A DNA stretch of 64,000 bases from Nostoc sp. KVJ3 (GCF_026127265.1 NZ_WWFG01000001.1:620001-684000); one strand, 5' to 3'; shown: positions 1 through 8,731, counted from the first letter of the stretch. The notes: generated by a model not told the origin, from the sequence alone. Made by a program: numbers and translations.

Positions 1-284
1 GGTGGTTGGTGGACAATATTTCTAAAATAGGCTTGTCCTTTAATTCCTAACCAAGCTAAAAATGCTCCTAGTAAAATGGCTAGATAAGCGATCGCAGGGG
101 CAATCCAAATTTGCCCTGACAAGCTAGATTGACGCAAAAACGATACTATGCTTATGGGTACTCCCACCCAAAAAAGAAACTGTCCTAAACGGGTAGGAAC
201 TGTCACAGGTAGTTTGCGTCCCAGAATAAAACCTACCAGGACTAATCCTCCTAGCTTGACGTATAGTTCTAAAAGGTTTGTCAA
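1..284 (-). CDS. AEC-family (auxin efflux carrier type) permease, partial
   Basis: The minus strand is open from about position 353 to the left edge, so the 3' end lies outside the window. The translation begins near LTNLLELYVKLGGLVLVGF and continues with alternating hydrophobic stretches (FLFWVGVPISIVSF, IAPAIAYLAILLGAFLAWL), typical of the first helices of AEC-family membrane transporters. No ATG is available. A TTG at 284 gives the usual AEC N-terminus, and another TTG at 347 is possible. It is divergent from the carboxypeptidase gene at 387. The substrate cannot be predicted. Confidence 0.7.
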   Translation of the reverse strand, partial: MTNLLELYVKLGGLVLVGFILGRKLPVTVPTRLGQFLFWVGVPISIVSFLRQSSLSGQIWIAPAIAYLAILLGAFLAWLGIKGQAYFRNIVHQP

Positions 285-386
285 GATTGCGCCTAAAAAC
301 CACAGATGTAAAATGCTACCTGTTACGTCTACTTTTGTCCAGTACAAAATCTGTTATGGCTATCCCACAAAAACAGGAGTTTACCC

Positions 387-1190
387 TTGAATAAGACAGG
401 GTTTTCTGGAAAACCGCAAAATTCATCGAATAACTTTGATGATGATATTCCAGTGGCTGTACGCGATACCCCTGTTGCAACACCAAAAATTTGGTTGCAA
501 CGCCGAATTGTCTTGATTGGGGGAGTAACAGGATTTGTCCTGCTAGCTTTAATTAGCGGTTTTTTATTTTTCGTCACGACACCCAAAAAAACCGCAAATT
601 CTCAACCTTTACCAACTACTTCTGCTCCCCCAACCCCAGTAGCATCTAATAATTCTAGCGATACTGTGTTAGGGCATTTTCCATACAAAGAAGCGCCTCA
701 GTCAGAACTAGTAACCATCTCCGCAAATAGGGGCATCAGAATGCAAAAAGCTGCTGCCCAAAAGTTTGAGGAGATGGTAGCAGCAGCGCGGAGTGCAGGT
801 GTAATTTTAGTGCCAATTTCTGGCTTCCGCTCAGTTAAAGACCAGGAGCAGTTGTTTTTTGCTGTCGGTGCCCAACGAAATCAAACGCCAGCAGAACGAG
901 CCGCCCTCAGCGCTCCTCCTGGTCATAGCGAACATCACACAGGTTATGCTGTGGATGTTGGAGATGGGTCAGTACCAGCAACTAATCTCCAAACCAACTT
1001 TGACCATACCAAGGCTTATCAGTGGCTACAAGCAAATGCAGCACGTTTCAGCTTTGAAATGTCATTTCCCAAAGATAATGCTCAAGGTGTGAGTTATGAG
1101 CCTTGGCACTGGCGTTTCGTTGGCGATCGCAACAGCTTAGAAATGTTCTACAAAGCCAGAAATTTGAAACCCGCTAAGATATCGCCATAG
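387..1190 (+). CDS. VanY-type D-alanyl-D-alanine carboxypeptidase (M15 family)
   Basis: 267 residues. An N-terminal hydrophobic helix (about residues 35-63) after a short cytoplasmic segment suggests an anchored enzyme with its catalytic domain in the periplasm. A Pro/Ser/Thr-rich linker leads to an M15/VanY domain. Visible zinc and catalytic motifs are SGFRSVKDQEQLF, SEHHTGYAVDVGDG (zinc His and Asp) and the C-terminal EPWHWRFVG. M15 enzymes trim D-Ala-D-Ala peptides of peptidoglycan. The start is a TTG preceded at 7 bases by a clear AGGAG (375-379), which decides it over internal starts. It stands alone, divergent from the AEC permease. Confidence 0.88.
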   Translation: MNKTGFSGKPQNSSNNFDDDIPVAVRDTPVATPKIWLQRRIVLIGGVTGFVLLALISGFLFFVTTPKKTANSQPLPTTSAPPTPVASNNSSDTVLGHFPYKEAPQSELVTISANRGIRMQKAAAQKFEEMVAAARSAGVILVPISGFRSVKDQEQLFFAVGAQRNQTPAERAALSAPPGHSEHHTGYAVDVGDGSVPATNLQTNFDHTKAYQWLQANAARFSFEMSFPKDNAQGVSYEPWHWRFVGDRNSLEMFYKARNLKPAKISP

Positions 1191-1277
1191 GAGCCAAAAT
1201 AATTCGTAATTCGTAATTATTACCTCTGTTTCTCATCACGTTGTCAAGTGATAGCCTCTGTAGTCCATTTAAGATTG

Positions 1278-1326
1278 AAAACCCCTAGCAAATAGCTGAA
1301 TTACACAGCGATTAACTAGGGGTTTT
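1278..1326. terminator. Inverted repeat between convergent genes, probable bidirectional terminator
   Basis: A perfect 11-bp inverted repeat (AAAACCCCTAG at 1278-1288, CTAGGGGTTTT at 1316-1326) with a 27-base loop lies between the ends of the carboxypeptidase gene and the convergent ABC ATPase gene. Each arm ends in a short T-run on the strand leaving the hairpin, as expected for transcription arriving from either side. The loop is long for a classical terminator, so the role is inferred. Confidence 0.55.
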
Positions 1327-1350
1327 GACTATTAAGAAACTGGCAAAAGT

Positions 1351-2367
1351 CTAAATTGAATAAGACACTGGGAAGGACTTCGCATCCTTCGGCTTCACAT
1401 ATACGCGCTGTTTCGCTTCTAACTCTAAATCATTAAAGCGATCGCGTGTTAAATGCGCCGTCACTACTTGTCCATCATCGAAAGTTAATTCCACCTGAAT
1501 TTCCCAACCTAAATGCACTAATCGGCTCACTGTCGCAGGTGTAGTGGCATCGCTGGCGCTAGTTTCAAAAATCACATCTTGCGGGCGCAAAAATACTTGC
1601 GGATGTGGCGCATCAAATTTGCTACCTTGAAAAATCTTCGAGGTGCTGGGTAATATATTCACCGGGCCAATGAAGCTCATCACAAATGCGGTGGCAGGAT
1701 TATCATAAATTTCCGATGGTGTCCCTACCTGTTCCACACGCCCTTTATTCATGACCACAACTTCATCGGAGACTTCCATTGCTTCCTCTTGGTCGTGGGT
1801 GACGAAAACTGTGGTAACATGAACCTCATCATGGAGGCGACGTAACCATGCCCGTAAGTCTTTGCGGACTTTAGCATCAAGTGCGCCAAAAGGTTCATCT
1901 AGCAGTAATACTTCAGGCTCTACTGCCAATGCCCTTGCTAATGCTACCCGTTGTCTTTGACCACCAGAAAGTTGTGATGGATAGCGATCGCCTAATCCAC
2001 TCAATTGCACTAATTCTAGTAACTGTTCTACCTTTCCCTTAATCTTCTTTGGCTGTGCCTTGCGAATTTCTAAGCCAAAGGCAATATTCTGCCTGACAGT
2101 TAAATGCTTAAATAGGGCATAGTGCTGAAACACAAACCCAATATTGCGCTGTTGCACGCTTTGGTATGTAGCATCCTTACCAGTAAGCAGGATTTTGCCG
2201 CTATCTGGCATTTCTAAACCAGAAATTAACCGTAATAGTGTAGATTTACCCGATCCTGATGGCCCCAGCAATGCAACCAGCGAACCACTCTTAATTTCCA
2301 GGCTAACTTCATCAACTGCCTTGAAACTCCCGAATTGTTTGGAGACGTTCTCAACTACTATGCCCAC
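1351..2367 (-). CDS. cysA: Sulfate/thiosulfate ABC transporter ATP-binding protein CysA
   Basis: 338 residues, the usual CysA length. Walker A is GPSGSGKST, the ABC signature LSGGQRQRVALARALA and Walker B VLLLDEPFGALDA, followed by the switch His in FVTHDQEEAMEVSD. After the ATPase domain (about residues 1-235) comes a C-terminal regulatory TOBE-like region containing VFLRPQDV. It would power sulfate import as a cytoplasmic ATPase with CysT/CysW permeases and a binding protein, none of which is in this window. Other CUT1/MolC-like ATPases share this architecture, so the sulfate assignment is by overall resemblance to cyanobacterial CysA. Confidence 0.85.
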   Translation of the reverse strand: MGIVVENVSKQFGSFKAVDEVSLEIKSGSLVALLGPSGSGKSTLLRLISGLEMPDSGKILLTGKDATYQSVQQRNIGFVFQHYALFKHLTVRQNIAFGLEIRKAQPKKIKGKVEQLLELVQLSGLGDRYPSQLSGGQRQRVALARALAVEPEVLLLDEPFGALDAKVRKDLRAWLRRLHDEVHVTTVFVTHDQEEAMEVSDEVVVMNKGRVEQVGTPSEIYDNPATAFVMSFIGPVNILPSTSKIFQGSKFDAPHPQVFLRPQDVIFETSASDATTPATVSRLVHLGWEIQVELTFDDGQVVTAHLTRDRFNDLELEAKQRVYVKPKDAKSFPVSYSI

Positions 2368-2461
2368 TGCTGCTATACCTCTGCAACTAAATCTACAGAT
2401 CCTTGGTAGGATTACTGTGCCTTACATATACCATATATCGTTATTTATAGATGAACAAGAT

Positions 2462-2971
2462 TTAGCTACCACAACTGCCGCAATCGAGGAAGCTACAATC
2501 AGCACCACTACAATCTAGAGAACTGCAATCTGGGGCACTACAATCAGGAGTCATGCTAACTATCTCGGCACAATTGCAGCCCAAATCGGCACAATCAAAA
2601 CATTCAGTATTGTTGCTGCTGATAAATGAGGATTTTTGACCACCTTTACCAGATACCTGTCGTCGTTGCTGCGTTTCTGCTTCCTCCTCTGGGAATTCTT
2701 CTGAATTCTCCATTTGCATAGAGGCATAGCGTCTATGCAAAATTTGGTTAGCTTGCTTGCAAGCTTGAAATCGTTCACGAGAATTGACAAACGCTACTTT
2801 TAACCCTTCCTTAGCAATTACCCGTTTGAAGTACCCAGAGCAAGATTCGCCGCCATATAGTATTCTGTGGGCACAAGCAAAACCTTTGTGTGGGGAAATG
2901 TGCTTTTGATATCCGGTAATTGCGGCAGCACTAATTTGTCTAGTAAAGGAATCGAACAGAGAAATCTGCAT
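2462..2971 (-). CDS. YidD-like membrane protein insertion factor with Cys-rich C-terminal tail
   Basis: 169 residues. The N-terminal half matches the YidD family pattern: ITGYQKHISPHKGF, then a Cys, then SCSGYFKRVIAKEGL and a late Cys (FQACKQ). YidD proteins assist YidC-dependent membrane protein insertion. The C-terminal half is unusual: an acidic/Gln linker (EEFPEEEAETQQRRQ), then about 48 residues carrying ten cysteines, several in DCS-x-x-DCS spacing and ending LDCGSCGS. This tail could bind metal or form disulfides; that is inference. The gene lies 94 bp upstream of cysA on the same strand, but a shared transcript is uncertain. Confidence 0.72.
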   Translation of the reverse strand: MQISLFDSFTRQISAAAITGYQKHISPHKGFACAHRILYGGESCSGYFKRVIAKEGLKVAFVNSRERFQACKQANQILHRRYASMQMENSEEFPEEEAETQQRRQVSGKGGQKSSFISSNNTECFDCADLGCNCAEIVSMTPDCSAPDCSSLDCSGADCSFLDCGSCGS

Positions 2972-3002
2972 ATTTTGGGATTGAGGATTAGGGACTGGGG
3001 AC

Positions 3003-3100
3003 TAGTGGTCTGTCAAACCCATTTTGACGGTTGGAGAGACGCGATAAATCGCCGTCTCTACAGAAGATTTATTCGTCAATTATTTCTTGACAGACTACTA
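3003..3100. mobile_element. MITE-like element, 98 bp, with 14-bp terminal inverted repeats
   Basis: The left end TAGTGGTCTGTCAA (3003-3016) and right end TTGACAGACTACTA (3087-3100) are inverted repeats with one mismatch. The interior carries the palindromic core CGCGATAAATCGCCGTC (3040-3056), which recurs near 63876. TA at both tips would fit an IS630/Tc1-like target preference, but no transposase is present. The element sits in the divergent spacer between the YidD-like gene and chlP. Confidence 0.7.
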
Positions 3101-3286
3101 GGGACTAGGCAATATTCTTCATTCTTCCCAATTCCTAATGCCCAATGCCCAATGCCCAACGTCTAATTCGTATCGAAACATTAAGGAATATTGCATTTGT
3201 GCAGAAACCTGAAGGTAAACCGCCAAATCACTAGAAAGACCGTGGTAGTATGCTCTCGGTAAATGTGAAGATTGGGAGAAAGACCT

Positions 3287-4507
3287 TTGACACTACGGGT
3301 TGCTGTTATTGGGTCAGGCCCTGCTGGTTCATCTGCCGCAGAAACACTGGCAGCCTCTGGGATTGAAACCTACCTGTTTGAGCGGAAGCTAGACAATGCA
3401 AAGCCTTGTGGGGGTGCAATTCCCCTGTGTATGGTGAGTGAATTTGATTTACCACCAGAGATTATCGATCGCCGGGTACGGAAGATGAAAATGATTTCGC
3501 CTTCCAATCGGGAGGTTGATATCAATTTGATAAATGAAGAAGAATATATAGGAATGTGCCGCCGGGAAGTGCTAGATGGCTTTTTGCGCGATCGCGCGGC
3601 AAAAGTAGGCGCAAATTTAATTAATGCCACTGTTCATAAACTTGATATACCCGGAAATAATACCGATCCCTATACCATCCATTACATTGACCATACAGAA
3701 GGGATATCTCAGGGGATTGCCAAAACCCTGAAGGTGGATTTAATCATTGGGGCGGATGGGGCTAATTCTCGCGTTGCTAAAGAAATGGACGCTGGGGATT
3801 ACAATTATGCGATCGCTTTCCAAGAGCGAATTCGCTTACCCGAAGACAAAATGGCCTATTACAACGACCTCGCCGAAATGTATGTCGGTGATGACGTTTC
3901 TACCGATTTCTACGCTTGGGTTTTCCCCAAATATGACCACGTAGCTGTCGGTACTGGTACGATGCACGTCAATAAAGCCAGCATCAAACAATTACAAGCT
4001 GGTATCCGCGCCCGTGCTTCCGAAAAGCTGGCTGGCGGTAAAATCATCAAAGTCGAAGCGCACCCCATTCCAGAACATCCCCGTCCCCGTCGCGTTGTAG
4101 GTCGCATCGCTTTGGTGGGAGATGCTGCTGGTTATGTTACCAAATCCTCTGGTGAAGGGATTTATTTTGCCGCTAAATCTGGGCGGATGTGTGCCGAAAC
4201 CATTGTAGAAACATCTAATAGTGGTAGCCGTATTCCTACAGAAGGCGACCTCAAGGTTTACCTGAAGCGTTGGGATAAGAGATACGGACTCACTTACAAG
4301 GTGCTGGACATTTTGCAAACTGTATTCTATCGTTCCAACGCCACCCGCGAGGCGTTTGTGGAAATGTGTGATGATCTCGATGTCCAACGGCTAACATTCG
4401 ATAGCTATCTGTATAAGACAGTTGTCCCAGCTAATCCCATCACCCAGTTGAAAATTACCGCTAAAACCATTGGTAGTTTAATTCGGGGTAATGCCCTTGC
4501 GCCTTAA
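3287..4507 (+). CDS. chlP: Geranylgeranyl diphosphate/chlorophyll geranylgeranyl reductase ChlP
   Basis: 406 residues from the TTG at 3287, which has GGGAG (3274-3278) 8 bases upstream and gives the family N-terminus TLRVAVIGSG. A TTG at 3272 would add five residues but overlaps the ribosome site. The FAD-binding motif GSGPAGSSAAETLA is followed by the ChlP hallmark AKPCGGAIPLCMVSEFDLP, and the second flavin motif is RIALVGDAAGYVTKSSGEGI. The enzyme reduces the geranylgeranyl chain to phytyl for chlorophyll and tocopherol, using NADPH, at the thylakoid membrane. It is monocistronic here; a candidate terminator lies about 220 bp downstream. Confidence 0.96.
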   Translation: MTLRVAVIGSGPAGSSAAETLAASGIETYLFERKLDNAKPCGGAIPLCMVSEFDLPPEIIDRRVRKMKMISPSNREVDINLINEEEYIGMCRREVLDGFLRDRAAKVGANLINATVHKLDIPGNNTDPYTIHYIDHTEGISQGIAKTLKVDLIIGADGANSRVAKEMDAGDYNYAIAFQERIRLPEDKMAYYNDLAEMYVGDDVSTDFYAWVFPKYDHVAVGTGTMHVNKASIKQLQAGIRARASEKLAGGKIIKVEAHPIPEHPRPRRVVGRIALVGDAAGYVTKSSGEGIYFAAKSGRMCAETIVETSNSGSRIPTEGDLKVYLKRWDKRYGLTYKVLDILQTVFYRSNATREAFVEMCDDLDVQRLTFDSYLYKTVVPANPITQLKITAKTIGSLIRGNALAP

Positions 4508-4730
4508 CTGAGTGCAAAGGACAGGGAATTTCAACAAATAAATTCTCGATTTTGTGGGGTGGTCATCCTGCACGCTTATTAATCAGGGCGGGCAAGACGA
4601 TCGCCCCACAACATATATGAAGAGAGCAGGGGGAGCAGGGGGAGCAGGGGAAGCAGGGGAAGCAGGGGGATTAAACTAAGCCAGACACTTGGGGTGGGGT
4701 TTCTACTTACCTTAAGATACAAGGATTTAT

Positions 4731-4754
4731 TCGCCCACAAAGGGCGAGGTTTTT
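4731..4754 (+). terminator. Rho-independent-type hairpin downstream of chlP
   Basis: A 6-bp stem TCGCCC/GGGCGA with a 5-base loop is followed by GGTTTTT. It is oriented to stop transcription from chlP, although it sits about 220 bp past the stop codon. Confidence 0.45.
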
Positions 4755-4823
4755 AACCTTTACTTTTTTTATAAAAGTGTTTAGACATCTCCAGAAATTA
4801 AATATACGTTATGTAGAACCCTT

Positions 4824-4851
4824 GTAGAGAGGCGATATATCGCCTCTCTAC
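4824..4851. repeat. 28-bp perfect palindrome of the GTAGAGA...TCTCTAC hairpin family
   Basis: Each 14-base arm (GTAGAGAGGCGATA) is the exact reverse complement of the other. Related hairpins with the same outer GTAGAGA/TCTCTAC ends occur at 26471-26499 and 34559-34587. Confidence 0.75.
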
Positions 4852-5293
4852 ATATCGATGCTAAGTAATCTTCAGTTGTAGGAATCGTAATCTGCAAAAG
4901 AATACGAATTGGTTTTACCATAACCTCTGCCAGACGAACATTACAATAGAGTATAGCGATCGCTTTCCACTAACTAATACTTAAATTTTTCAATCTTTCA
5001 ACATCCCTCCCAAGGATGAAAATAACTCACTACTCTAGGTAGTAGCGCCAGTACTTGAGGATGGCTAATCTAGATAAAGCTGATTAAACATTAGCTCTAG
5101 TTAAATTCACTACATTAATCCTCCGTAGCGCAGACTTTGGATTCACTGCCTATCTAGATAACCTCAATTAAAATAATTCGTAACTAAAGACTGTTTCAGA
5201 CTCTCATCTTAGATCCATACTGAAACAAAGCCACATACACCCAAAAATTACGAATTACGAATTAGTTAAACGTTCCTTAGCACAGCGACAGAT

Positions 5294-5824
5294 ATGAAAG
5301 CAGATCAACTCCTGAAAAACTATGCCGCAGGTGTCAGAGACTTTACTGGTGTAAACTTGAGTGAGGCAAACTTAAGGGAAGCTAGTCTCAGTGGCGTAAT
5401 TTTAGATAGAGCAATTTTAGATGGAGCTAATCTGAGTCACGCTAATTTAGCCCACGCCAGTTTGGTTGAGACAGACTTAAATGGAGCCGATTTGAGCCAT
5501 GCTGACCTTAGTGGTAGCAACTTAAGCAAAGCTATTTTAGATGGAGCTATTTTAGATGGAGCTATCTTAGATGGAGCAAATTTGAGTCATGCTAATTTGA
5601 CGGTTGCTAAGTTGATTGAAACTAACTTAAGTGAAGCAGATTTGCAGGAAGCAAGTTTAATAGCTGCAAATTTAGATGGAGCCGATTTAAGTGGTGCAGA
5701 TTTAACGGTAGCCGACTTATCCCAGGCAAATCTCACCCAGGCTGATTTGCACCAGACAAATTTGAGCGGAGCAAATTTGGAAGGAGCAAATATAGAAGGA
5801 ACAATCCTGGATGAGAATGTTTAA
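5294..5824 (+). CDS. Pentapeptide-repeat protein
   Basis: 176 residues, almost entirely A(D/N)LXX-type pentapeptides from about residue 17 to 172 (for example LSEANLREASLSGVILDRAI), predicting a right-handed quadrilateral beta-helix. There is no signal peptide or membrane segment, so it is probably cytoplasmic. The function of such proteins is generally unknown; some mimic DNA or bind gyrase, but nothing here indicates that. The DNA shows recent expansion: three consecutive 15-bp units GCTATTTTAGATGGA at 5531-5575 encode repeated AILDG. It faces glgX convergently. Confidence 0.9.
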   Translation: MKADQLLKNYAAGVRDFTGVNLSEANLREASLSGVILDRAILDGANLSHANLAHASLVETDLNGADLSHADLSGSNLSKAILDGAILDGAILDGANLSHANLTVAKLIETNLSEADLQEASLIAANLDGADLSGADLTVADLSQANLTQADLHQTNLSGANLEGANIEGTILDENV

Positions 5825-6002
5825 TACCAACATTTTTTCAAACTTAGATTTTTCAAACATCCTCTAACCTCTACTTTATCCATTTTTTGGTAAGGCTTAA
5901 GCTGATGCTGAAAGCTTTATGGTACAGTAGTTTTACTTTTTCCAAAAAGCTAGGGTTTGCCGATACAAGAGAACCAAGTTCTTAATTTTGGATAAAATCG
6001 AG

Positions 6003-8129
6003 CTAACTTATAAGGCGTAAAAGCATCAGAGAGCGATCTGTAACTGGTACACTTTGAGAGCCTGAAACTAATTTTCCCCGATCTAAAAAGCGAGGTTCAT
6101 TGGTGTCAATTACTATCTCCCATACCTTGTCTTTAAAGTCATTCGGTAAAGCAAACTCAATTAACTCGTAGTGAGCGTTAAAAAATAGCAGAAAACTTTC
6201 ATCAATAATCCGCTCACCACGAGTCCCTGGAGTAGCAATTCCCTGGCCATTCAAAAAAATCTCCATTACCTTGGCATAACTAACTAGCCATTGCTTCTCA
6301 GTCATTTCACTACCATCAGCATTAAACCAAGCAATATCATTAATGCCTAAACCGTGGATGGGACGACCATGAAACCATTTACGTCGGCGGAATACTGGAT
6401 GCTGATGGCGAAAATCAATTAGTTCACGCGTAAAGTCTAGTAAATCTGCGTTCGCTTTGTGCAAATCCCAATGCCGCCAAGAAATCTCATTATCTTGACA
6501 GTAGACGTTATTATTTCCCTTTTGACTACAGCCAATTTCGTCTCCCTCTAATAGCATTGGTACACCTTGAGATAGCATTAGAGTTGCTAAAAAATTTCGT
6601 CGTTGCCGTTCGCGCAAACGCATCACTTCTGCATCATCGGTTTCGCCTTCAGCACCGCAATTCCAGGATCTATTATGGCTTTCACCATCTCTATTATCTT
6701 CCCCGTTTGCATGGTTATGCTTTTCGTTGTAGCTGACCAAATCATTTAACGTAAAACCATCATGAGCAGTTATAAAATTAATACTTGCATTTGGGTTGCG
6801 CCCGTTTGTTTGATATAAGTCAGGGCTACCCGTAAAACAGTAAGCAAATTGTCCTAAACTATCATCTACACCACGCCAAAAATCTCGTACTGTATCACGA
6901 TATCTACCATTCCACTCAGACCAACGCAGGGGAAAGTTCCCAACTTGATAGCCGCCTTCTCCTAAGTCCCAAGGTTCAGCAATTAGTTTCACATCTGCTA
7001 AGATTGGGTCTTGATGAATAATGTCAAAGAAAGCTGAGAGATTATCTACTTCATATAATTCCCGTGCTAGTGCCGAGGCTAAATCAAATCGGAAGCCATC
7101 TACATGCATTTCTATTACCCAATAGCGTAGGCTATCCATAATTAACTTCAGAACTTGAGCATGACGCACATTCAGAGAGTTACCACAGCCTGTAAAATCC
7201 ATATAGTAGCGAGGATTATCCTTTACCAAGCGATAATATACAGAATTATCAATACCTCGTAAAGATAGCGTTGGCCCAAAATGATTTCCTTCGCCTGTGT
7301 GGTTATAAACTACATCTAAAATCACTTCAATTCCGGCAAAATGTAGTGCCTTGACCATTTGCTTAAATTCAGTGACTTGTTGTCCCGCAGTTCCACTAGC
7401 ACTGTAACTAGAATAGGGGGCAAAATAGTTGATAGAATCGTAGCCCCAGTAATTTTTTAATCCTTTATCTTCTAAATGTCCCGGATGGGATAGAAAGTGA
7501 TGTACTGGCATCAATTCAACTGCTGTAATTCCTAATTGCTGTAAATGTTGAATTGCTGCCGGATGTGCCAACCCTGCATAAGTACCACGCAACTCTTCTG
7601 GAATAGCTGGATGTAGCTTAGTAAAACCTTTGACGTGGGTTTCATAAATAATAGTTGTATGCCAAGGTGTACCAAGCGGTTTATCACCTTCCCAATCAAA
7701 AGATTCATCAATTACAACACACTTGGGCATTATTTTGGCATCATCTAGTTCAGAAAAAACTAAGTCTTTTTCCTCAGCATCTAGAGAATAGGCAAAGACA
7801 GATGGATCGTTACTAAACTCACCATCAATAGCTTTGGCATAAGGGTCAATCAATAGTTTATTTGCATTAAATCTATGACCTGCCTCTGGTGCCCACATCC
7901 CATGTACTCTAAACCCATACTTTTGACCGGGGCCCACTCCTGGTAAGTACCCATGCCAAACAAAATTGTTTTTTTCTGTTAAAGATACGCGAATTTCTTT
8001 GTCATCGTCATCAAATAAACAAAGCTCTACTCCAGTTGCATTTTCCGAAAATAAAGCGAAGTTTGTCCCTTTTCCATCCCAAGTTGCACCTAAAGGATAT
8101 ACATTTCCTGGCCAGATTGCTACATACAT
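6003..8129 (-). CDS. glgX: Glycogen debranching enzyme GlgX (isoamylase-type, GH13)
   Basis: 708 residues, full length for the family. The N-terminal CBM48-like domain (about residues 8-110, starting PGNVYPLGATWDGKGTNFAL) precedes a GH13 catalytic barrel. Visible catalytic residues are the nucleophile Asp349 (DGFRFDLASAL), acid/base Glu385 (LIAEPWD) and Asp457 (FITAHDGFT). The C-terminal beta domain ends TDRSLMLLRL. It hydrolyses alpha-1,6 branches during glycogen breakdown in the cytoplasm. The ATG at 8129 gives the expected N-terminus. It is transcribed alone from the 8.13-8.3 kb AT-rich region. Confidence 0.95.
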   Translation of the reverse strand: MYVAIWPGNVYPLGATWDGKGTNFALFSENATGVELCLFDDDDKEIRVSLTEKNNFVWHGYLPGVGPGQKYGFRVHGMWAPEAGHRFNANKLLIDPYAKAIDGEFSNDPSVFAYSLDAEEKDLVFSELDDAKIMPKCVVIDESFDWEGDKPLGTPWHTTIIYETHVKGFTKLHPAIPEELRGTYAGLAHPAAIQHLQQLGITAVELMPVHHFLSHPGHLEDKGLKNYWGYDSINYFAPYSSYSASGTAGQQVTEFKQMVKALHFAGIEVILDVVYNHTGEGNHFGPTLSLRGIDNSVYYRLVKDNPRYYMDFTGCGNSLNVRHAQVLKLIMDSLRYWVIEMHVDGFRFDLASALARELYEVDNLSAFFDIIHQDPILADVKLIAEPWDLGEGGYQVGNFPLRWSEWNGRYRDTVRDFWRGVDDSLGQFAYCFTGSPDLYQTNGRNPNASINFITAHDGFTLNDLVSYNEKHNHANGEDNRDGESHNRSWNCGAEGETDDAEVMRLRERQRRNFLATLMLSQGVPMLLEGDEIGCSQKGNNNVYCQDNEISWRHWDLHKANADLLDFTRELIDFRHQHPVFRRRKWFHGRPIHGLGINDIAWFNADGSEMTEKQWLVSYAKVMEIFLNGQGIATPGTRGERIIDESFLLFFNAHYELIEFALPNDFKDKVWEIVIDTNEPRFLDRGKLVSGSQSVPVTDRSLMLLRLIS

Positions 8130-8316
8130 AACTTGATTTTAAATAATTACTTTTTTGGGAATTAATCAAGGCTGATGACTTTGAATAATTAGTTAAAATT
8201 TAGAGTTACTAATAATTCATCTAAAAGCACTAACAGTAAAATATAACGTAATACATAATATTTATTATTCTATCATTGGTAATATTAATATCTATTCCTT
8301 AAGTAGGAAAGATTGA

Positions 8317-8574
8317 GGTACACGGGATTTAAGTCCAGAAACTGGCTCGACTTGGAGTGCGGAAGTAGATGTCAATTTTTCAGAGAATCTGATTGGACAG
8401 TTTACTTACTTTGGTAGTAGGATAGACGATTGTGTAATTAATTCTGTCTGACTACTTAGCAATTTAGGATTAACAGTTTACTTAGAAAATTTACTCGGTG
8501 AGCAATATGAGCAAGTTAATCGCATTTATAGCCCTGGATTCACTTTTCGTTTGGGTTTAAGTGCCAATTTTTAG
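8317..8574 (+). pseudogene. Remnant of a TonB-dependent receptor (C-terminal barrel strands)
   Basis: In one frame the segment reads SPETGSTWSAEVDVNFSEN, then LIGQFTYFGSRIDD, an in-frame TGA at 8449-8451, and then NLGLTVYLENLLGEQYEQ followed by SPGFTFRLGLSANF and a stop at 8572. This is the characteristic end of TonB-dependent siderophore or vitamin receptors: penultimate strands, the N-L-x-x-E-x-Y-E motif and a terminal aromatic. The plug and most of the barrel are missing, there is no start, and a stop interrupts the reading frame, so it is a decayed fragment. Its original position is unknown. Confidence 0.75.
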
Positions 8575-8584
8575 GTGTCTACTT

Positions 8585-8664
8585 TCCTCTCTGTGTTCTC
8601 TGTGCCTCTGCGGTTTAAAAGTTATTTATTGAACCACAGAGGCGCAGAGAACGCAGAGAAAAAA
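8585..8664. repeat. Palindromic repeat of the CCTCTGCGGTT family
   Basis: Arms rich in CTCTGTGCCTCTGCGGTT (8587-8616) and AACCACAGAGGCGCAGAG (8632-8660) form a near-perfect long hairpin around a short AT-rich loop. A second full copy lies at 30790-30865 and partial copies at 33580-33610 and 33795-33830. Confidence 0.75.
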
Positions 8665-8731
8665 GGAGTTTTTCGGTAAAGACGACGCACCATGTTTAAG
8701 ATTTAGTTTTAATCTAAAATCTAAAATTGCG

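Larger units (their letters stand above)
4508..5293. other. Gene-free spacer with repeats downstream of chlP
   Basis: I see no coding region in this 786-bp spacer. It holds four elements: a run of GAGCAGGGG-type 9-mers (about 4624-4670); a hairpin with T-run at 4731-4754; a 28-bp perfect palindrome at 4824-4851; and a copy of the common TTACGAATTACGAATTAG motif near 5247-5264. The last 250 bp presumably include the promoter of the pentapeptide-repeat gene, but no clear -10/-35 pair stands out. Confidence 0.5.

Noticed and set aside
148..390. 80-residue plus-strand frame at the left edge
   Set aside because: It lies opposite the AEC permease coding region, whose hydrophobic translation is far more protein-like.
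2867..3166. 99-residue plus-strand frame before chlP
   Set aside because: It runs antisense to the YidD-like gene and through the MITE-like element; composition is repeat-derived.
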